Part shown: positions 11,674-31,059 of the stretch, piece by piece
Layout: each line of letters begins with the position of its first letter
How positions within the stretch are numbered: the stretch's first letter is position 1
Assembly: GCF_016808095.1 (NCBI RefSeq)
Contig: NC_068975.1
Location: forward strand, 31,054,501 to 31,118,500
DNA: 64,000 nt
DNA from: Vigna angularis
Taxonomy: Eukaryota; Streptophyta; Magnoliopsida; Fabales; Fabaceae
Direction of reading: 5' to 3'
Notes under the pieces: generated by a model
Seen by the model: the letters and a program-made list of their open reading frames with translations, nothing else
Database searches by the model: none
What the model was told of the DNA's origin: nothing
Made by a program: the position numbers and the translations under genes

Positions 11674-14600
11674 TCACACCATATGGCGCAGAGCATCAAC
11701 AAATGCATCCTTTAAGAAAGGGTTTGAAGCTGCTACTCGCTGAGATGTTATGTCAAAATCTGCACCAGACCTGAAGCAAGCGAAACATCGGATGTTGACG
11801 TAAGCATGAAATATTTCCAACATATCTGCAACTGTGTTTGATAGCACAACTACTACAAGTCCTAAAGCTCCTATCGAATTGGACTTTCACATTGGGACTA
11901 GGCCTAAGAGGAACGTGGGCAAACCAATCCGCTACAGACACTAGAATCCCTTGGGTTCTTTTATTACAATTATAACAGATTCTAGTTTTATTTATTCTGC
12001 AATTCTGTTACGATGTCATGTTACTGCAATTTTTTTTTATTCCGTTTCCTTTACTTGAGGGCACCTAATGACCTGTACTTTGAGTCCAGCCAATTATTAC
12101 TTTGATATGAATAATAGTAGAAGAATTCTGAATCGTTTATTATTTTCTTTGTTTGGACATTCTCCTAGTTATCTTTGCATTCAAGGAATATTAGTTTCCC
12201 TATCAGTATTATAGCTTTCTAAAGTGCTAGTAAGTCCTGTTAACTGTTTCTACAGTATGTCACAATGCATGTCCATCTAATAATGTCAGCATAACTGTCC
12301 ACAAGATGAAGATGCTTGCGAAGAACCAACTGCACTATGTACCTAACTGGGCAGAGAGACTACCTAGAAGTTAATACTTAGTCCCTTCATGAAGAATAAG
12401 GATATCTAATCAAAGTTACTTACGGATCAAACACAACTCCTCCAGCTTCTCTAACAATGACAGCACCACCTGCCACATCCCTAGAAAAAGAAAGAGACCT
12501 TGTAAATTACATTACCACATTGCCTAACATTAATGTAGTTTGAGATATTCATACCAAGGACCACCAAAGCCAAGTTCAAAAAATATGTCCAGTCTTCCAC
12601 ATGCAATTCCACATAGATTCAGAGCGCAGGAGCCACTCATTCGAAGAGATCTCACCTGATATAGAAAAGGTGTTACAGCAGAAACAGTAATATCACCTTA
12701 GTCCAGTAGATTCCATGGAAAATCCCAGCTTTACCTTGAAAAGCAAGCTTTTAATCCTATTGGTAGATTCATCTACTGTTTCTTTGTCACGTTTTGTTCC
12801 AACCTGCTCTTTCAGAAGAGAAGAAAAATGAGTTTCAAATTTGTCTTGATTCAAAATGCACAGTAGTTATGAATCTGACCAATAATCTCAGCGTTCAAAG
12901 TTAGAGTGAGATAACCTTACTAACCAAAAAGGACCAGATTTGTAGTAAATAAGCAGATTAATGCGGGTAAAACACAAAAAACTCACTGGGGATACAACCT
13001 AAAACAGACTTCGTAATCACAACTTACAATTTGCTAAATGATCACATTGATCTTTTGGACGTTTGCACAAGTGCACAGATATGCGGAAAGATATATAAGA
13101 ATGGATTTCACGCCATAAACTATAACAGGCTTGACTTACCTCAGTTGCAAGAAGAGAGCTAATCAGTTCAGTTTGTGACGATACTGTGAAATTTCAAGGC
13201 ATCAGCATAACATTTAAATTAACAACAATCAATAAAAAAAATAAACAGACGACACACCTTTTATAGGATTCCCATTTAAAAAGGCACCCTTTCCACGGAT
13301 TCCAGTAAAAAGCTGCATACAACAATCCCAAATTTTAGTTTGTATGCTATGCAACAAAGGAAAATGAATTAAAAATACTACAAAGTGTAAAATGTCATAC
13401 GGTTAAGGCTAATTTACAGATATATTAAAGTCTCATGTTCCTGAATGAATTAAGTCAATGTCTACTCTCAAACATGTCTTCTATAACATTAAGGTTAGAG
13501 GAAAGAAAACAACATAACAATTGATTACAATATTCCAATAAAGTTCAATATTACCCTGTCTACATTTGGACAGTATCCCAGAACAGCTAAGATAAAACAG
13601 CACATGCAGAATTTAACGTTGTATAAATTTTTTAATATTTCTAACTGAAATTTTAATTGTTTTATAGTCAGTCACTTGTAAATCATCCGCAACAGGGAAG
13701 ATTTCTCACCTCATTAATAATTGGATTGTATACAACGCCAATTGTAGGAATTTTTCCAATTGTGAGACCAATGGAGACACAAACGAAGGGGAACCTGCAC
13801 ATAGTAGAACTCCAGTCAACCAATATGGACATATCAGTACATCACAAATCCACTGTCACCCTAAACATCATAATTAATTATTACCCATGCACAAAGTTAG
13901 TAGTTCCATCCAGGGGATCAACTATCCATGTGGGTTCATCTGTGAGTTCGGAAGTGCCATAGGCAGCTGTGGTTTCTTCACCAATGAACTAAGAAAACCA
14001 ATTTCAAAGAACTTAAAGGAAAATTATACAGGCAAAAAAGAGAAAATAGTAACTCATCTTAAACTTAAACTTGATTAATGAATATATGTACAGTTCAACC
14101 TTGTGAGTGGGATAGAGCTGTTTGAGATGATTAAATATGAGCTCTTCACATGCTTTATCGGTTTCTGTGACCAAATCAACCTGTGCATCATGCAAAAAAG
14201 TAAAAGACAGTAAGCAAATGAGATATTGAGCAAGTTTATTATTGTACTTATTATTATTTTTTAAATAATTGATTATTATGATAAATTAAACAGATTTCTA
14301 CCTTTTCATGTTTGTCCAATCAGCTTATTTAAAAATAAGCAAATCTTATGCTCTTCTTAAATAGGCGATTATTTTTAATAGATCATTTCAAAGACGCTTA
14401 TTTTAAGTTTAAACAAATTGACCCATAATCTTTCATCATTTTTTGCCATGATAATGTCCATAACACTTAATTAAATTTCAGTCTGAACTTCTTTACAAGA
14501 ACATAGGACAGGTACACCAAACTTCTCACTTAATTTTTCCTATAGTCGTTCATATCCCACCTTTTTGGGCTTGGAGAGTCTTGGTTGCTTAGACATTGAT

Positions 14601-15724
14601 AAGAATTAAAAATTAAAAACAAAAAAACACAGAAAATTAACCAGAAGTGAAACTTTTGGTTCCTATTTAAGATGATAATTTTACCTTGATCCATACATGG
14701 AAAAGAAAAAGTTTTCAAATCAGTCCATACGCATGAAATAGTTTTCAGTTCACTCACCGCCATCTACAGCTGTTATAACACCATCTAATCATCCCTCATG
14801 GCTAGAACAGACTATGACGTTATGTCAACATGCGTACGACTAGATCTGTTAAGGTTTTGGTCTCTACACATAAAACTATTTTCAACTTGTGTTTGTACAT
14901 CAAAAAAGACGTTTTCATATTCATCACTATATGTGAAATCATTCACTCTTTGCCATCAATACTAGTGATAATCTAAACAAAATTTTATATTGCTTTCTAC
15001 CTAGGCTCGAGTAGCATGAAGAAAGAAAAAGTGGAATGCTACATGATAAACTCTAATACAATTATAAAATGTCTCATCCCGGGCATGAAAATAAGACCTA
15101 ATGAAACAAAAGTAGGGTGGCAAACCAACCCACAATTTCCATGTTCCCCACTCAAACACTTCCTTACTTGCATCCCGTTGATAATCAAGACTGAAGATCA
15201 GTTTCACACTCTTTAATTCTTGCTTTCCATATCTTAATGATAATCTCTCAGGACCAGTTGTTAAATAGGGATTCAAATCATAAACTGAGAATTATTTCTG
15301 AATCATGAACTGTGGAAATAACACAAGGGCAATTCAGGAAATGGACAAAGATAAGAAATTCTGTTGTGGAGAATGGACAAGTGTCAAACGACCCTGTGAT
15401 TGTGGGCATTAAAAAAGTTGAAAGATGAGGATGGTAAGTTCATGCGTGCGGATTATGTATGAGGTAACAATTAGTTATATAGTAGCTTAGAGGAGGGGAG
15501 CAAGTTATGGTCTTGTTGCATTTTGTTTCTTCTCTCTAGTGTCTCTGTAGTTGCTATTGCTGAATAGCAACCTTTTACTCCATTGACCCACCGCTACAAT
15601 AATACATACGGAGCTTTAACTGTAATTGCTCATTAATTCATTATTTCACTGCTTAAGTGATTTTTACCACATTACACGAACCAAATTGTGTAAAGAATAG
15701 TAAGATTCATAATCAATAACTAAA

Positions 15725-15801
<77 letters not shown>

Positions 15802-17508
15802 GATCTATATAGCTAGAAAAAACATTAAACAAAAAACTAAAAAGCATAGATCTAAGAGTGTTTCATATAAAGAAACAATAAAAACATCTATATATTGTCA
15901 TTTTAAAGTCCAATAACTCGTTGCATACCTAATAATGTGAATTGTAAACTTCAAAAGAAATCATAATTCAAGGAATAATAGTCAAAATGAACTTCAAAAG
16001 GGCTATGTAGGAGGACGCTTGCTGGCTTCCTGTAATAACTTAAAAACCCCTTCTCATGGTGGCTTCACAAAATAACAAACTCTTTCTCTTTATTTTGACT
16101 CATTTTTCACTCTTCCGGCACACACAGCCAGAAACCAGAGTGCTCGCACTGGGCTCAACGAAAAAATAGAGAGATAACAACAGCAGCAATATACAAGAGT
16201 TAGACGTAGGATACCATTGGCCTGGCAGGAATTTGAATAATGAATGCAAGCGACAAAAATGGATACACAGAATATACAAAGCATGTGCAGTGTGTGGGAG
16301 GGGCTAGACACAATCGAATTGATTATGAATTGACACCGGGTGAATCATGGCCCCTAGTTTGAGTTTATTAACAGGTGAATGCACCTTGGATTATGATAAG
16401 AACGATATGCCTAAATGTGTTGAGTGCATAATAATCAATGGTAGTCTAAAGTGTAAGAGAAAGGTATCACATAAGGATTGTCTGAAGTATTGTCTCTTGA
16501 ATACATGTACTATTTCATTCGAAATCAAATTTAAAGTTTGTAATGTGCTCAGTAAACTAGAGTATAAAGACGCAAGAAAGAATGAGAAACAATGTTGTGT
16601 AAATAGTTGCAACACGGAAAGAAGAAAAGCACTAACACAAAAAGGAAAGAAATATATGACATGCAGATTGCCTCGCAGATTAAGCAATGAATACATTATA
16701 CAATAACTCCCAAAGAATGGCCCGTTTTAAGACTATATTCAAATCCAGACTTTAAAGATTGTTCGCAATTGCAGCCGCAATGTCAAGCCTTGCAATGGCA
16801 GTTGTGGCCCCACCGGTTGCAATTTCACAACATTCAGGGTCATGAAAAAACAGCAATGGTAGCTGCAATCCCAATTTAAAACCTTCGTTGAAACTATAGG
16901 GTTTCAGGTAGAGAAGACGAAAAGGCAGATAAACGAGACTGCAGAGCCTAAAACAGACTTAAACTTCATGTGTTGTTATACACCAAAATGTGATGATAAA
17001 ACATTAGCTATGATTCTTGTTCATAAGTTTCTCATAAACACGTTACGTTTAAAATAAATTTATCATTATTAATTCGGTTTATGCATAAATCAAACCGAGC
17101 CGCATAGTGTTGGTGAGGAAGAAATGAAGCGAGAAAGGTAAAAGAAAAGAGAGTACACAACGGAGAGAACGCAATCAAACCTGTCCTTTGTGTTCCACGT
17201 GTTTGGTCTGGTAGAACCCTTTTCGAATAATCTGGAAACCATGCGCGTTCAATAGAGTAAGATACAGGAGACAAACGCGTAGAGTGAAAATGAACGGAAA
17301 GAGAAACGAATCAATGGAGAGATTTTGGAATGAAAATGAAGTGACCTCGCCAGCTTTCTGAGCCGCGTGAACCGCAGATGCGAGGAATTCCGAGAGCGAA
17401 TCTACAGTTCAATTTCGGTGAGCAGAGTTTGCAATAAATAACAATTAAGTGGAGAAAAGGATAGAAATTGTATTGGATGGAACAAATACCATTGTCAATG
17501 TCAACCAT
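11674..17508 (-). CDS. VTC4: Inositol monophosphatase / L-galactose-1-P phosphatase
   Basis: Twelve exons, in transcription order: 17490-17508, 17346-17401, 17181-17231, 14100-14180, 13885-13988, 13710-13794, 13258-13312, 13140-13183, 12735-12803, 12555-12655, 12424-12480, 11674-11770. They join in frame to 272 residues, the usual family length. Metal and substrate motifs are complete: GEE (E73-E74), [11 protein letters not shown] (D93, D96, T98) and GGPWD (D223), followed by an AGG loop. Plant VTC4-type enzymes dephosphorylate L-galactose-1-phosphate in ascorbate synthesis and also myo-inositol phosphates, using Mg2+. The N-terminus begins MVDIDN with no transit peptide, so a cytosolic site is likely. 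Intron 3 is about 2.9 kb and repeat-bearing. The symbol is by resemblance to Arabidopsis VTC4. Confidence 0.94.
15728..15797. repeat. Compound (AT)n(AG)n microsatellite
   Basis: An uninterrupted AT dinucleotide run passes directly into an AG run, about 35 bp each. It sits within intron 3 of the phosphatase gene. Confidence 0.95.
16347..16706 (+). other. Cysteine-rich open frame inside an intron, doubtful gene
   Basis: A 119-residue open frame antisense to the host gene, with 12 cysteines (including CVEC, a CC pair and several spaced C-x3-C or C-x4-C) and many lysines. There is no hydrophobic signal peptide at the N-terminus, unlike secreted cysteine-rich peptides. I recognise no family. A competing open frame overlaps it on the other strand. 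It may be chance or an exon remnant. Confidence 0.15.
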
Positions 17509-19589
17509 TTTCTTCTTCAATTGTTGTCTGCGAGAGAAAGAGACTGAGAGTGAAGAAGGTGGCGAAATGAAATGATGTAGCAGAGCCTGTGCTTTTAATC
17601 TTGAACTTGTGTTTGCATGTACCGGCAGCGTTCACTACACTACCACACCACCAACGATCAATCGCACTTTTTCAATAACTAAATTCATCCGTTATTAAAT
17701 AACTATTTATTCTACAACTGGCAATTTATAATAAAATCATTTTCGTGATTCATTTTAATCTTCAATTTTCTTTAAAATTGAACTTTTATTAGCAGTGTAG
17801 TCTTCAATTTCTTTTTGTAATTGAAATTTTAAAAACTATGTTAAAGGTTTTAAATTCTCATTCAGACGATCTTTGGGTCATTGAGTTTAATTAAAATAAT
17901 TGATGTCACAGCATAGACACAGAAAAATTTGAGATTAGTATAGAGAGATTTCTGACGTCATTAATTCAGGCATATTCAATATTCGAATTGCAGAGAGGGA
18001 ACTCAAAAAGAATCTCAATGAAAAGTGTACTTTTTTTAATTTGTTTGTCATAAAAAAATGTAAAAATAGCTGTATTGACACAAATCTAGATAATTCTGAA
18101 AGTGTAATGAAAAAGTGATTTTTTTAGAATCTAAATAACTATTGGTAAAGTAGCAGTGATGAAAGGCATATGGAATATGCCGGAGATTATCCTGATGCTT
18201 TGATTTGTTTTTTGGCCACACACTTTCAATGTTTTAGGTTCCCTGGTTGTGTCCAAATAGGTACCAAACATGTACCTGAAGGAGGGGATGTGATGTGAAT
18301 ACCCTAATCACGCTCTTCTTTTATTGGTTTGTAAAAGCCTCCTCTCATGTATGAGCCACAAATGAAGAGGCCCACAGCCAATCTCAATGCTGTTGCAAAA
18401 ATAGGGAAAAAGGCAAGAAGAAGTTGACTGCTACCTCTTCATTCCAGGAAATGCAATTATGTATTCATTTTTTGGGAGCTAAAGTTGGAAATTGCGTTAT
18501 TTGAAACGAATTAGCATTAAGAAAACAACTCAATAAAACCTGTGGAGAGTGCAGACTGCAGACACCCAAACCTTTCAACTGCAATGCTAATGATGAAGTG
18601 TGCGTGCACCACCCTGCTTCCCACACTCAACTCCTTCCTTATATCATATCATTACCTCAATTATTTCACAAAATAACATTAATCTATCCGGCTAAATTAT
18701 TTGAGCTGGATAATATTTTAAAAACTATGTAACTAGGTAACTCATCAATTTATTTTTCTTTTTAAATTTTATGTTGAAATTAGCACTATTTCAAAATTTT
18801 ATTTAATTCGCTTAGAAGCTGTATTGAAAAACACAATTCCAAGTATGCTTTTTTCCAAGTTTAGGGTACAGTTGAACTCCCAAACATAACTTCATATTTT
18901 CATTTTACTCTATAATTATACTTAAAAATACAATTTTGACTCTTTAAATTTAAACTAAATAAGTTTGTAAACAATATTTTAGTGAAATTAAAAACATTAA
19001 GGTTGTGCTTACAAACACAAATTCACCATATTTTAGAAAGAAAACTTAAACTTAAAAAGTAATATTACAATCTTGCTACAAAACCAACTTCTACACAAAA
19101 AGAAATAATAATAGTTTATGTAAAGTTACATCACTTGTGTACTTTGCTGACAAAGGCGTTATCTAGATATGATTACACTAAATTAAACTTCTCCCATGAA
19201 CTAAAATCAACTCAATTCTTGAACAAATTAAATGAGAACCCTATGAAGTTACGGAAACTAATCTTAACTTTTTATTTTCTTTTTCTAAACACTACACAAA
19301 ATTTAGCGAAACAAATATTTTGAGATTCCATGACCTCGAATACCTTTATTACTTATAGACCTACAAAGACATAATAAACCGCACGTAGCTCATTAAGCAA
19401 TTTATTTATCTACAGTTTTTAAAGGGCGTAATAAAATTACAGCAAGAAAGCATCAAAGTCTGTATGAAATGATAGTCCCATCATGATAAAAACTAATAAC
19501 TATTACAATACACAATTCGCTAAAGTGAAATGCCACATGGTAACGTGCTACTTAACACAATATGCACTTCAGGTGCATTGTTCCCTGGG
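17509..19589. other. Region between the phosphatase and MO25-like genes
   Basis: It contains the 5' leader and promoter of the phosphatase gene (transcribed leftward) and the region downstream of the MO25-like gene. The first 120 bp upstream of the phosphatase start are purine-rich on the plus strand. No further coding segment is seen. Confidence 0.5.
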
Positions 19590-22500
19590 TTAAAGAGCTT
19601 CGATTTCCTTCATCACTTGAGCTTTGTCAGCTTCAAATTGTTCATCCTCTGCACAACCACAACAAATAAGTGATCATGAGAAACTGATAATTGATACCAC
19701 AAAGAGGAAGGCATCACTTACCTTTATCAATTTTGAAGTCTTCCAATAGTCTCAGCATCTTACTTTTGTTTGCGACAAATATACTAACGATATCAGCTGG
19801 TTTATGTTGGTTAGCAGCAAATAACTGGTGTGACAAGCAAATATCAATAAACGCATGATTCAGAACAGTCATTTCCAAATGTGTGGTATAATATTATTAC
19901 AGTAATACCTTGAAAACATGAAATGCTTCAATTTGTATGCTCTTGCTTGACTCCTGTAGGAAGAATCAGTACGGACCATTAAATCCACTTTAAACACATG
20001 CCAAGGTTCTTAATCTTCCCTCCAATATATAATACTATCACCAAAACTTATTTGAACATTAATCTTTACCATTGTAATCTTGACAAACTACAATAGTACT
20101 AGGGTGAAGATAATTTGATGGAACTGATGCACTTCCACACGTTAAAAACGGCAAAATATATCAAGTGTGGATAAGGATTGGCAGACACAGATGAAGCACA
20201 CAAACAAAGGTACATAAAAAGGCACGTCATTCAAGTTTTGTGTAAAGGGCTCATACTCTTAGAAGATTCATTAAAATCCTCAAGTTGTCTCTTGAGCTCA
20301 CGTATCGTGTCATTACTGCTGAATTTGAACGGTCAAGTAATATATCTCCCAACAACTGTGTACGAGAAAGAAATCAACTCAGTAATCATAAATAGATCAT
20401 ACTCAAATGAACAGAAGACTGTAAAGACCAAAACTCCAACATTCAGGGGGGGCGGGGATGGAGAGTGAAGAAAATTCAATAGCAATTCAGGAAAATTCAT
20501 AGGTCAAATGAACTACAAATGAATGCATGAACAGGCAAAGATACTACCGAAATCCACTAGGAAAGTATCTGTTGACTAGCTGTGATACTTTTGTTTACAA
20601 TTTTCAGGAAATTTCATTGGTCAAATGAACTAAAAATGTACACACAAGGAGGTGTACGTTTCTCAAACCCAAATTTAAGTTTTCAACAGGCAAGAATTAT
20701 AGTTGAGATCAAAATTAAATTTATATGGATAAACCAAAAACTTATATAGAACCTTGACAGCTTGGCGCCTTGTAATGTAATTGGAAGATTCCAACAGCTT
20801 AGTGTTATATTCTGCAAAAAACTGAAAGCAGCAATAACAAAGTGAGTATTCGTTGATAAGTAATGGGCATTAACTACTTGAATAAACCAGGTACAAATAA
20901 AACATGTTAATATAAACTGACAACCAGATAATTATATGTCAGCCGCATAAAGTTTTAAAACAAATGTTCGAAAAGGTAATATTTTAAAAAATCCCTAATT
21001 ACATTAAACGAACATACTTGTGAAGTTAATAATCATATAAAAAAAATTAAACACGTGGTTAATAATCACAAAAACTAAATGACTTTTTGATAGAAGATAT
21101 TTTCATCCACAATGCATGCAGAATAATTTTCTACAATATCTCTTATCAGTTCAGAAACCAATACTTAGAAGTTAGAAGCAGAGAAACAAAAAATATAATT
21201 CTACTATGGTCATTTCATATGAATGAAAAGGATAAATTTAAAATAGTATCAGAACTTGAGTTTTTAAAATCGTTTGTCAGTTTATTATAATTTATATCAA
21301 AGACACTAACCTTTAAAAACTCTATAAAACTAAAACAAAGTCGATATCATGTTCATACCATCAAATTATAAGCTGTTATATGAGAAATTTAACTAAAAAA
21401 ATAAAACTCATGCATATTATTTAGCAATAGAATGTAATGAAAAGACAAAGGTAGCATGGAAGTGAGGTGTATAAATTAAAATTGAAATGCTACTTTATAC
21501 AAAGATTGAACTTTGAAGGGGTAACTTACCCATTCATAATTCTTGGAAAGGAATTCGGCTACAGTAGATTTATGTCTTGTCAAGAGCTCCTGAGACAACA
21601 CAAAACTATGTGTCATGAACTCTGTTCAAAAAATGTGCATTGCACAAAGGAATTTGTAATCACAAGTTCTTTCACACAAAATGCACCTTAAAGGTAGCTG
21701 CAGCATCCGCAGCAATGTCAAAATTTGGGAGTTGGATATAGTCAAAGAATCTCTTCATAAGTGGTGAGTTGAGAACATATCTGATATAAAAATATGAAGA
21801 ATTAAACAACACTATAGTTATGATGTGAGGGGAAATTATATGTCCTAGGTCTTTCCTAACTTCACACACAACACCAATCATTTTGTATGAATCAGAGGAG
21901 GGCACATATAAGAAAAGTATAGGAAATGCAGGGCTATTCTAACATAGATTACAACCTTAACAGTAGTTTCTAGTATTCACCAATCATTAACAGCTTGATA
22001 GTACACACACAAAAAATGAATCGATCACATTCTATTTCCTTACTTTGCGACAATTTGATGTCGAATACACTCCCTTAGCATTGCACCATAGTGTAAAGCC
22101 ATATCTGTGTTTTCATAGCTGAAAGGCAAGCAATTATTAGTCAGTTGCATACAGGAATTAGAATCATTACCTTGTTAAGTATCACTTATTGACAGGCACA
22201 GTGAGAAAAAAAGAAATAACATAGGCATCGAAATATGTTAAGAAAAGAAGACATACAAGTCACATAACTAAATTAAAAAATCACAAAAGAATTTACAGAA
22301 ATTAAATTTTTAAGCAGGACGTGAGATTATCATCATGGCTGATTTACAGAAATTAAATTTTTAAGGTTGACAAAAGAATTTATTTACAATCATTTGATTA
22401 AGCAGAAGAGTCCACCATACTGATTGCAAAGCTAAGAAACAAAAGAATGTCATCCAATGTTTTCTTACCCAACTATCAAGACATCCATAAGATCCAGATT

Positions 22501-23609
22501 TTTTTCCAGGTAATCAGATGCAATCAACTTAAACTGAACCTGTTGCCTTTGTAAATTTGCAACAACTTGAGTGGCATCTTTTCTGGCCTGCAAAAGCCCA
22601 CAGTCACCAGGTTAGCAAATAGTACACAATCACAGTACAACATCTGGATAAACATGTGATTCTACCCCATCCAAATTTTTAATAAGCATACTCATCCTAC
22701 AAAGGGTACCTAAACCAACGGCATAATCAGGAGGTCAAATAAATTTCCCTAATACCTCCAGATTCAATTTTGGAAGACATTTGATAAACAGACGCAATGT
22801 GTCCTCCTTAAAGAACTCCTGAGTCAACTGTGCGCAAGCTTCCGCAACTGGTTCAGAATCACTATTTCCATACAGGATTTGCTTAAGCTCCCTGACGTTT
22901 TTAAATAGCTCGGACATTTGCTGTTAAATGGACCACACAAACATCATAAAAATCAAATAAGAACTCACGAATTCCCGCACAAAAAGCCAAGATCCAATAA
23001 AAAATCATCAAACGAAATAACTCCACCGGTTCCAATTTGCTTACACAAATTCACTACAGCTCCGACAATGCATGATGATAGCATATCAAGTTTAATTACT
23101 TTTACCACTAAGTTCCACCCGCCAAACCCAACAAACCAACAAAATTTGCAATATTAAAATACAATCGAACTATTAAAAAGCAACTTAATACCAACCACAG
23201 TGATTAATCGTATCCTCTAAACTAACACTCTATTGAGAAAAAATATCAACCATGAGTTAAAGATTGTCGTAAACAACATGCAGCTGTTTTCGTGATTCAC
23301 AAATCAAGACCCTAAGGTTCCAATCAATGGCGAAGTATTAAGCATTGGGAACTTCTTGTTTATTATAGTTTTCCATTCAACAATCACAGTTACAAAATTA
23401 GTTGAGATCAGAGAATCAGGAAAATAAGAAATTGAAAAAAAAAAACAAAAAGTAAAAAATGCGATCTAAAACTAAAGGAACAAGCGAACCTTCTCTTCTC
23501 TTTTACTTTCGCGGGATTCGAAGTTCCGATCAACGAAGAGTAGAAGATCTCTGGTGTGACGCACTACATCTGCAGGAGTGCGAGGTTTAGACTTGAAGAG
23601 ACCCTTCAT
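19590..23609 (-). CDS. MO25-like (calcium-binding protein 39-like) scaffold
   Basis: Eleven exons, in transcription order: 23490-23609, 22756-22920, 22469-22587, 22044-22118, 21687-21780, 21530-21589, 20753-20821, 20257-20355, 19909-19953, 19722-19824, 19590-19648. They join in frame to 335 residues, against about 340 in family members. The start [12 protein letters not shown] is the family N-terminus and was preferred over an upstream Met at 23654. Diagnostic stretches run through the protein: [78 protein letters not shown], and SNYITRRQ with [12 protein letters not shown]25 is a HEAT/armadillo-type helical scaffold that activates STE20/GCK-family kinases. In plants it is linked to cell polarity and division. 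The C-terminus ends at EIEAL, a few residues earlier than homologues I recall. Confidence 0.94.
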
Positions 23610-29159
<5,550 letters not shown>

Positions 29160-29513
29160 CTAGGCGGGAAGGGGTTTAAAGGAAGTGAGGTTTTTGAAAT
29201 TGAGCCAAGGTTTCTCCCACACGACGGCCTCGTAATTGGTGGTGGCGGATCCGCCCTTCGTCTTCAACACCAGGCGGTAGTTGGTGCCGGCCACCACCTG
29301 GGTCTCGCCCTTCAACACGCTCACCAGCTTCAGCTTCGCACCAGAACGCTTATCGTACTCACTCACTGCATACACCGCGATCTCCACCACATGCTGCTCT
29401 TTCACGTCCTTGATGGGCTCCCACCCCCCCGGCGCCCCTTCCGAACGCGTAGCGTAAGACACCAAGATAAGAGAGAGGAGAAGAAGGCAATGGTGTTTCA
29501 TCGTGATAATCAT
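29160..29513 (-). CDS. Secreted cysteine protease inhibitor (phytocystatin)
   Basis: Intronless, 117 residues from the first Met. Residues 1-26 form a signal peptide (hydrophobic LLLLSLILVSY), so the product is probably secreted or vacuolar. All inhibitory elements of family I25 cystatins are present: the GG pair (29-30), a plant helix motif of the LARFAV type in variant form (IAVYAVSEYD, about 45-54), the first loop QVVAG (72-76) and the second loop PW (102-103). It would block papain-like cysteine proteases in defence or seed protein turnover. A TATA box sits only 34 bp upstream of the first ATG, leaving almost no leader. The second Met (codon 5, MKHH, 29499-29501) is therefore a likely real start. 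The coding part is far more GC-rich than its surroundings. Confidence 0.93.
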   Translation of the reverse strand: MIITMKHHCLLLLSLILVSYATRSEGAPGGWEPIKDVKEQHVVEIAVYAVSEYDKRSGAKLKLVSVLKGETQVVAGTNYRLVLKTKGGSATTNYEAVVWEKPWLNFKNLTSFKPLPA

Positions 29514-29546
29514 AGATTTGGATCTCCGTTAAGGAGAGGTTGTTGG

Positions 29547-29554
29547 TATTTATA
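29547..29554 (-). promoter_or_regulatory. TATA box of the cystatin gene
   Basis: TATAAATA on the minus strand, 34 bp before the first ATG of the cystatin. With a usual TATA-to-start distance of about 30 bp, transcription would begin near 29520. Confidence 0.7.
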
Positions 29555-31024
29555 GCAGAGGAAGAAGACGGTATATAATGGGGTTTTGTGTGAACTTTCT
29601 AGGTCTCCGAGTTCCTATTGTTGGTTAAACCGCGTTTCTGTCGCTGTTTCTGAAATGGTTAAATTATGCGTTAAGGAATAAGATTATTTTAGTTAAAAAT
29701 AATAGTGGTTACTTAACATCTAAAAATATCTAAAAATGAAAAAGGCTTTTATAACTAATAACTACTTTTTTGCATCTTTATAAAAAAAATATATTTTCAG
29801 TTTTAAATATCTTAATGTGAAATTCATATTAAAATGATATTTGTTAAACAATTATTGTAAGTAAATTTTGTTAAATATGTATTATTTCTTATAATAAAAA
29901 TAAATAAGAAAACATATTCAATAAATATACATAAACATCTTTCTCGACACCATTTCTGACGTTTTTTTTAATTATTAATTCATATCTAATCGTCAAACTC
30001 ATTCATAACTTTTTGAAATTTCTTCTCTGTACATCACGGTCGGAGACAGTTAAGATGTTTGAGTTTTATGATAATGAATTTAAAAATTATATCTGTAATA
30101 ATTTTTAATTAATTTAAAGTATATCAAATTAAATTCTTGTTGTATTTATCATGTAATATGTAACGTATTGATATTTAATGTAATTGAAGAATATTTTTAT
30201 TGGTATTTTCAATAAGTATTTGCGTAAGGTTTATGATAAAGTCATATTAGCAAAGGCCATAATATTTACTTGTCTTTATCACCCAGACAACCTCTGGTAC
30301 TTGTCAAGTTACGCATATAACCCAAAATAGGGTTTAGGTATCGTAAGTAGTAAGATAAAATCTACAGTATGGCCGTATTCTTATATACTTTTCTTTAACT
30401 CATTCACTTATCACTCGATAAAAAAATATTAAAGAAAATCAACCTATTGAGTGTTTTCAAAACAATTTTTAACACTTCCATTTAGTAATAAAAAGTAAAA
30501 TTGCATCATAAAATAATGTTTAATTAATCAAAAACATTTCTTTGTTTCTAGAGATGGGATGTTGGATCCATGGTAAGTTTGTTGTCTTTCAAATGGTTTT
30601 AGAATTGGTTTTTGGGAAATGAACTTAAAAGTATGACATTATTATATTTAAAATATTTTTAAAAGATGCTTTAAAATATTATTTATTCCTATAATCAAAT
30701 ATTTGAATTAATAAAGTATTTTTTTTATATAGTTGAAATTGTCCAAATTTAACTTAATAAAATTTGGTAGTCAAAATAATGGATGGGTATGGAACAAACC
30801 ATGTGCACTAATGAAAGAAATCACAGATAGGACATGTTATCGTAATAAAAACTAAAATAATAATAATAAGAATAATGCAATAACTAATGTAACGTATGGA
30901 TAAATTTGGAAAGGAACTATGTGCTAATCAAGACATCCAACTCCACCTTCCTCCCTATCACAGAATCACTATCCACTAGTACACGCCACAATGAGTACAC
31001 GTTTTTCTGAATAAAAATAAATAA

Positions 31025-31059
<35 letters not shown>

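Larger units (their letters stand above)
14181..17180 (-). other. Unusually long intron 3 of the phosphatase gene
   Basis: A 3-kb intron in a gene whose other introns are mostly about 70-450 bp, apart from the roughly 650-bp last intron. It contains a compound microsatellite (15728-15797), a cysteine-rich open frame on the opposite strand (16347-16706) and a patch near 16755-16830 rich in TTGCA/GCAATG words. No transposon ends were identified. Confidence 0.7.

Noticed and set aside
11753..11941. Minus-strand open frame of 62 codons
   Set aside because: It runs from the last intron into the final exon of the phosphatase gene in a different frame.
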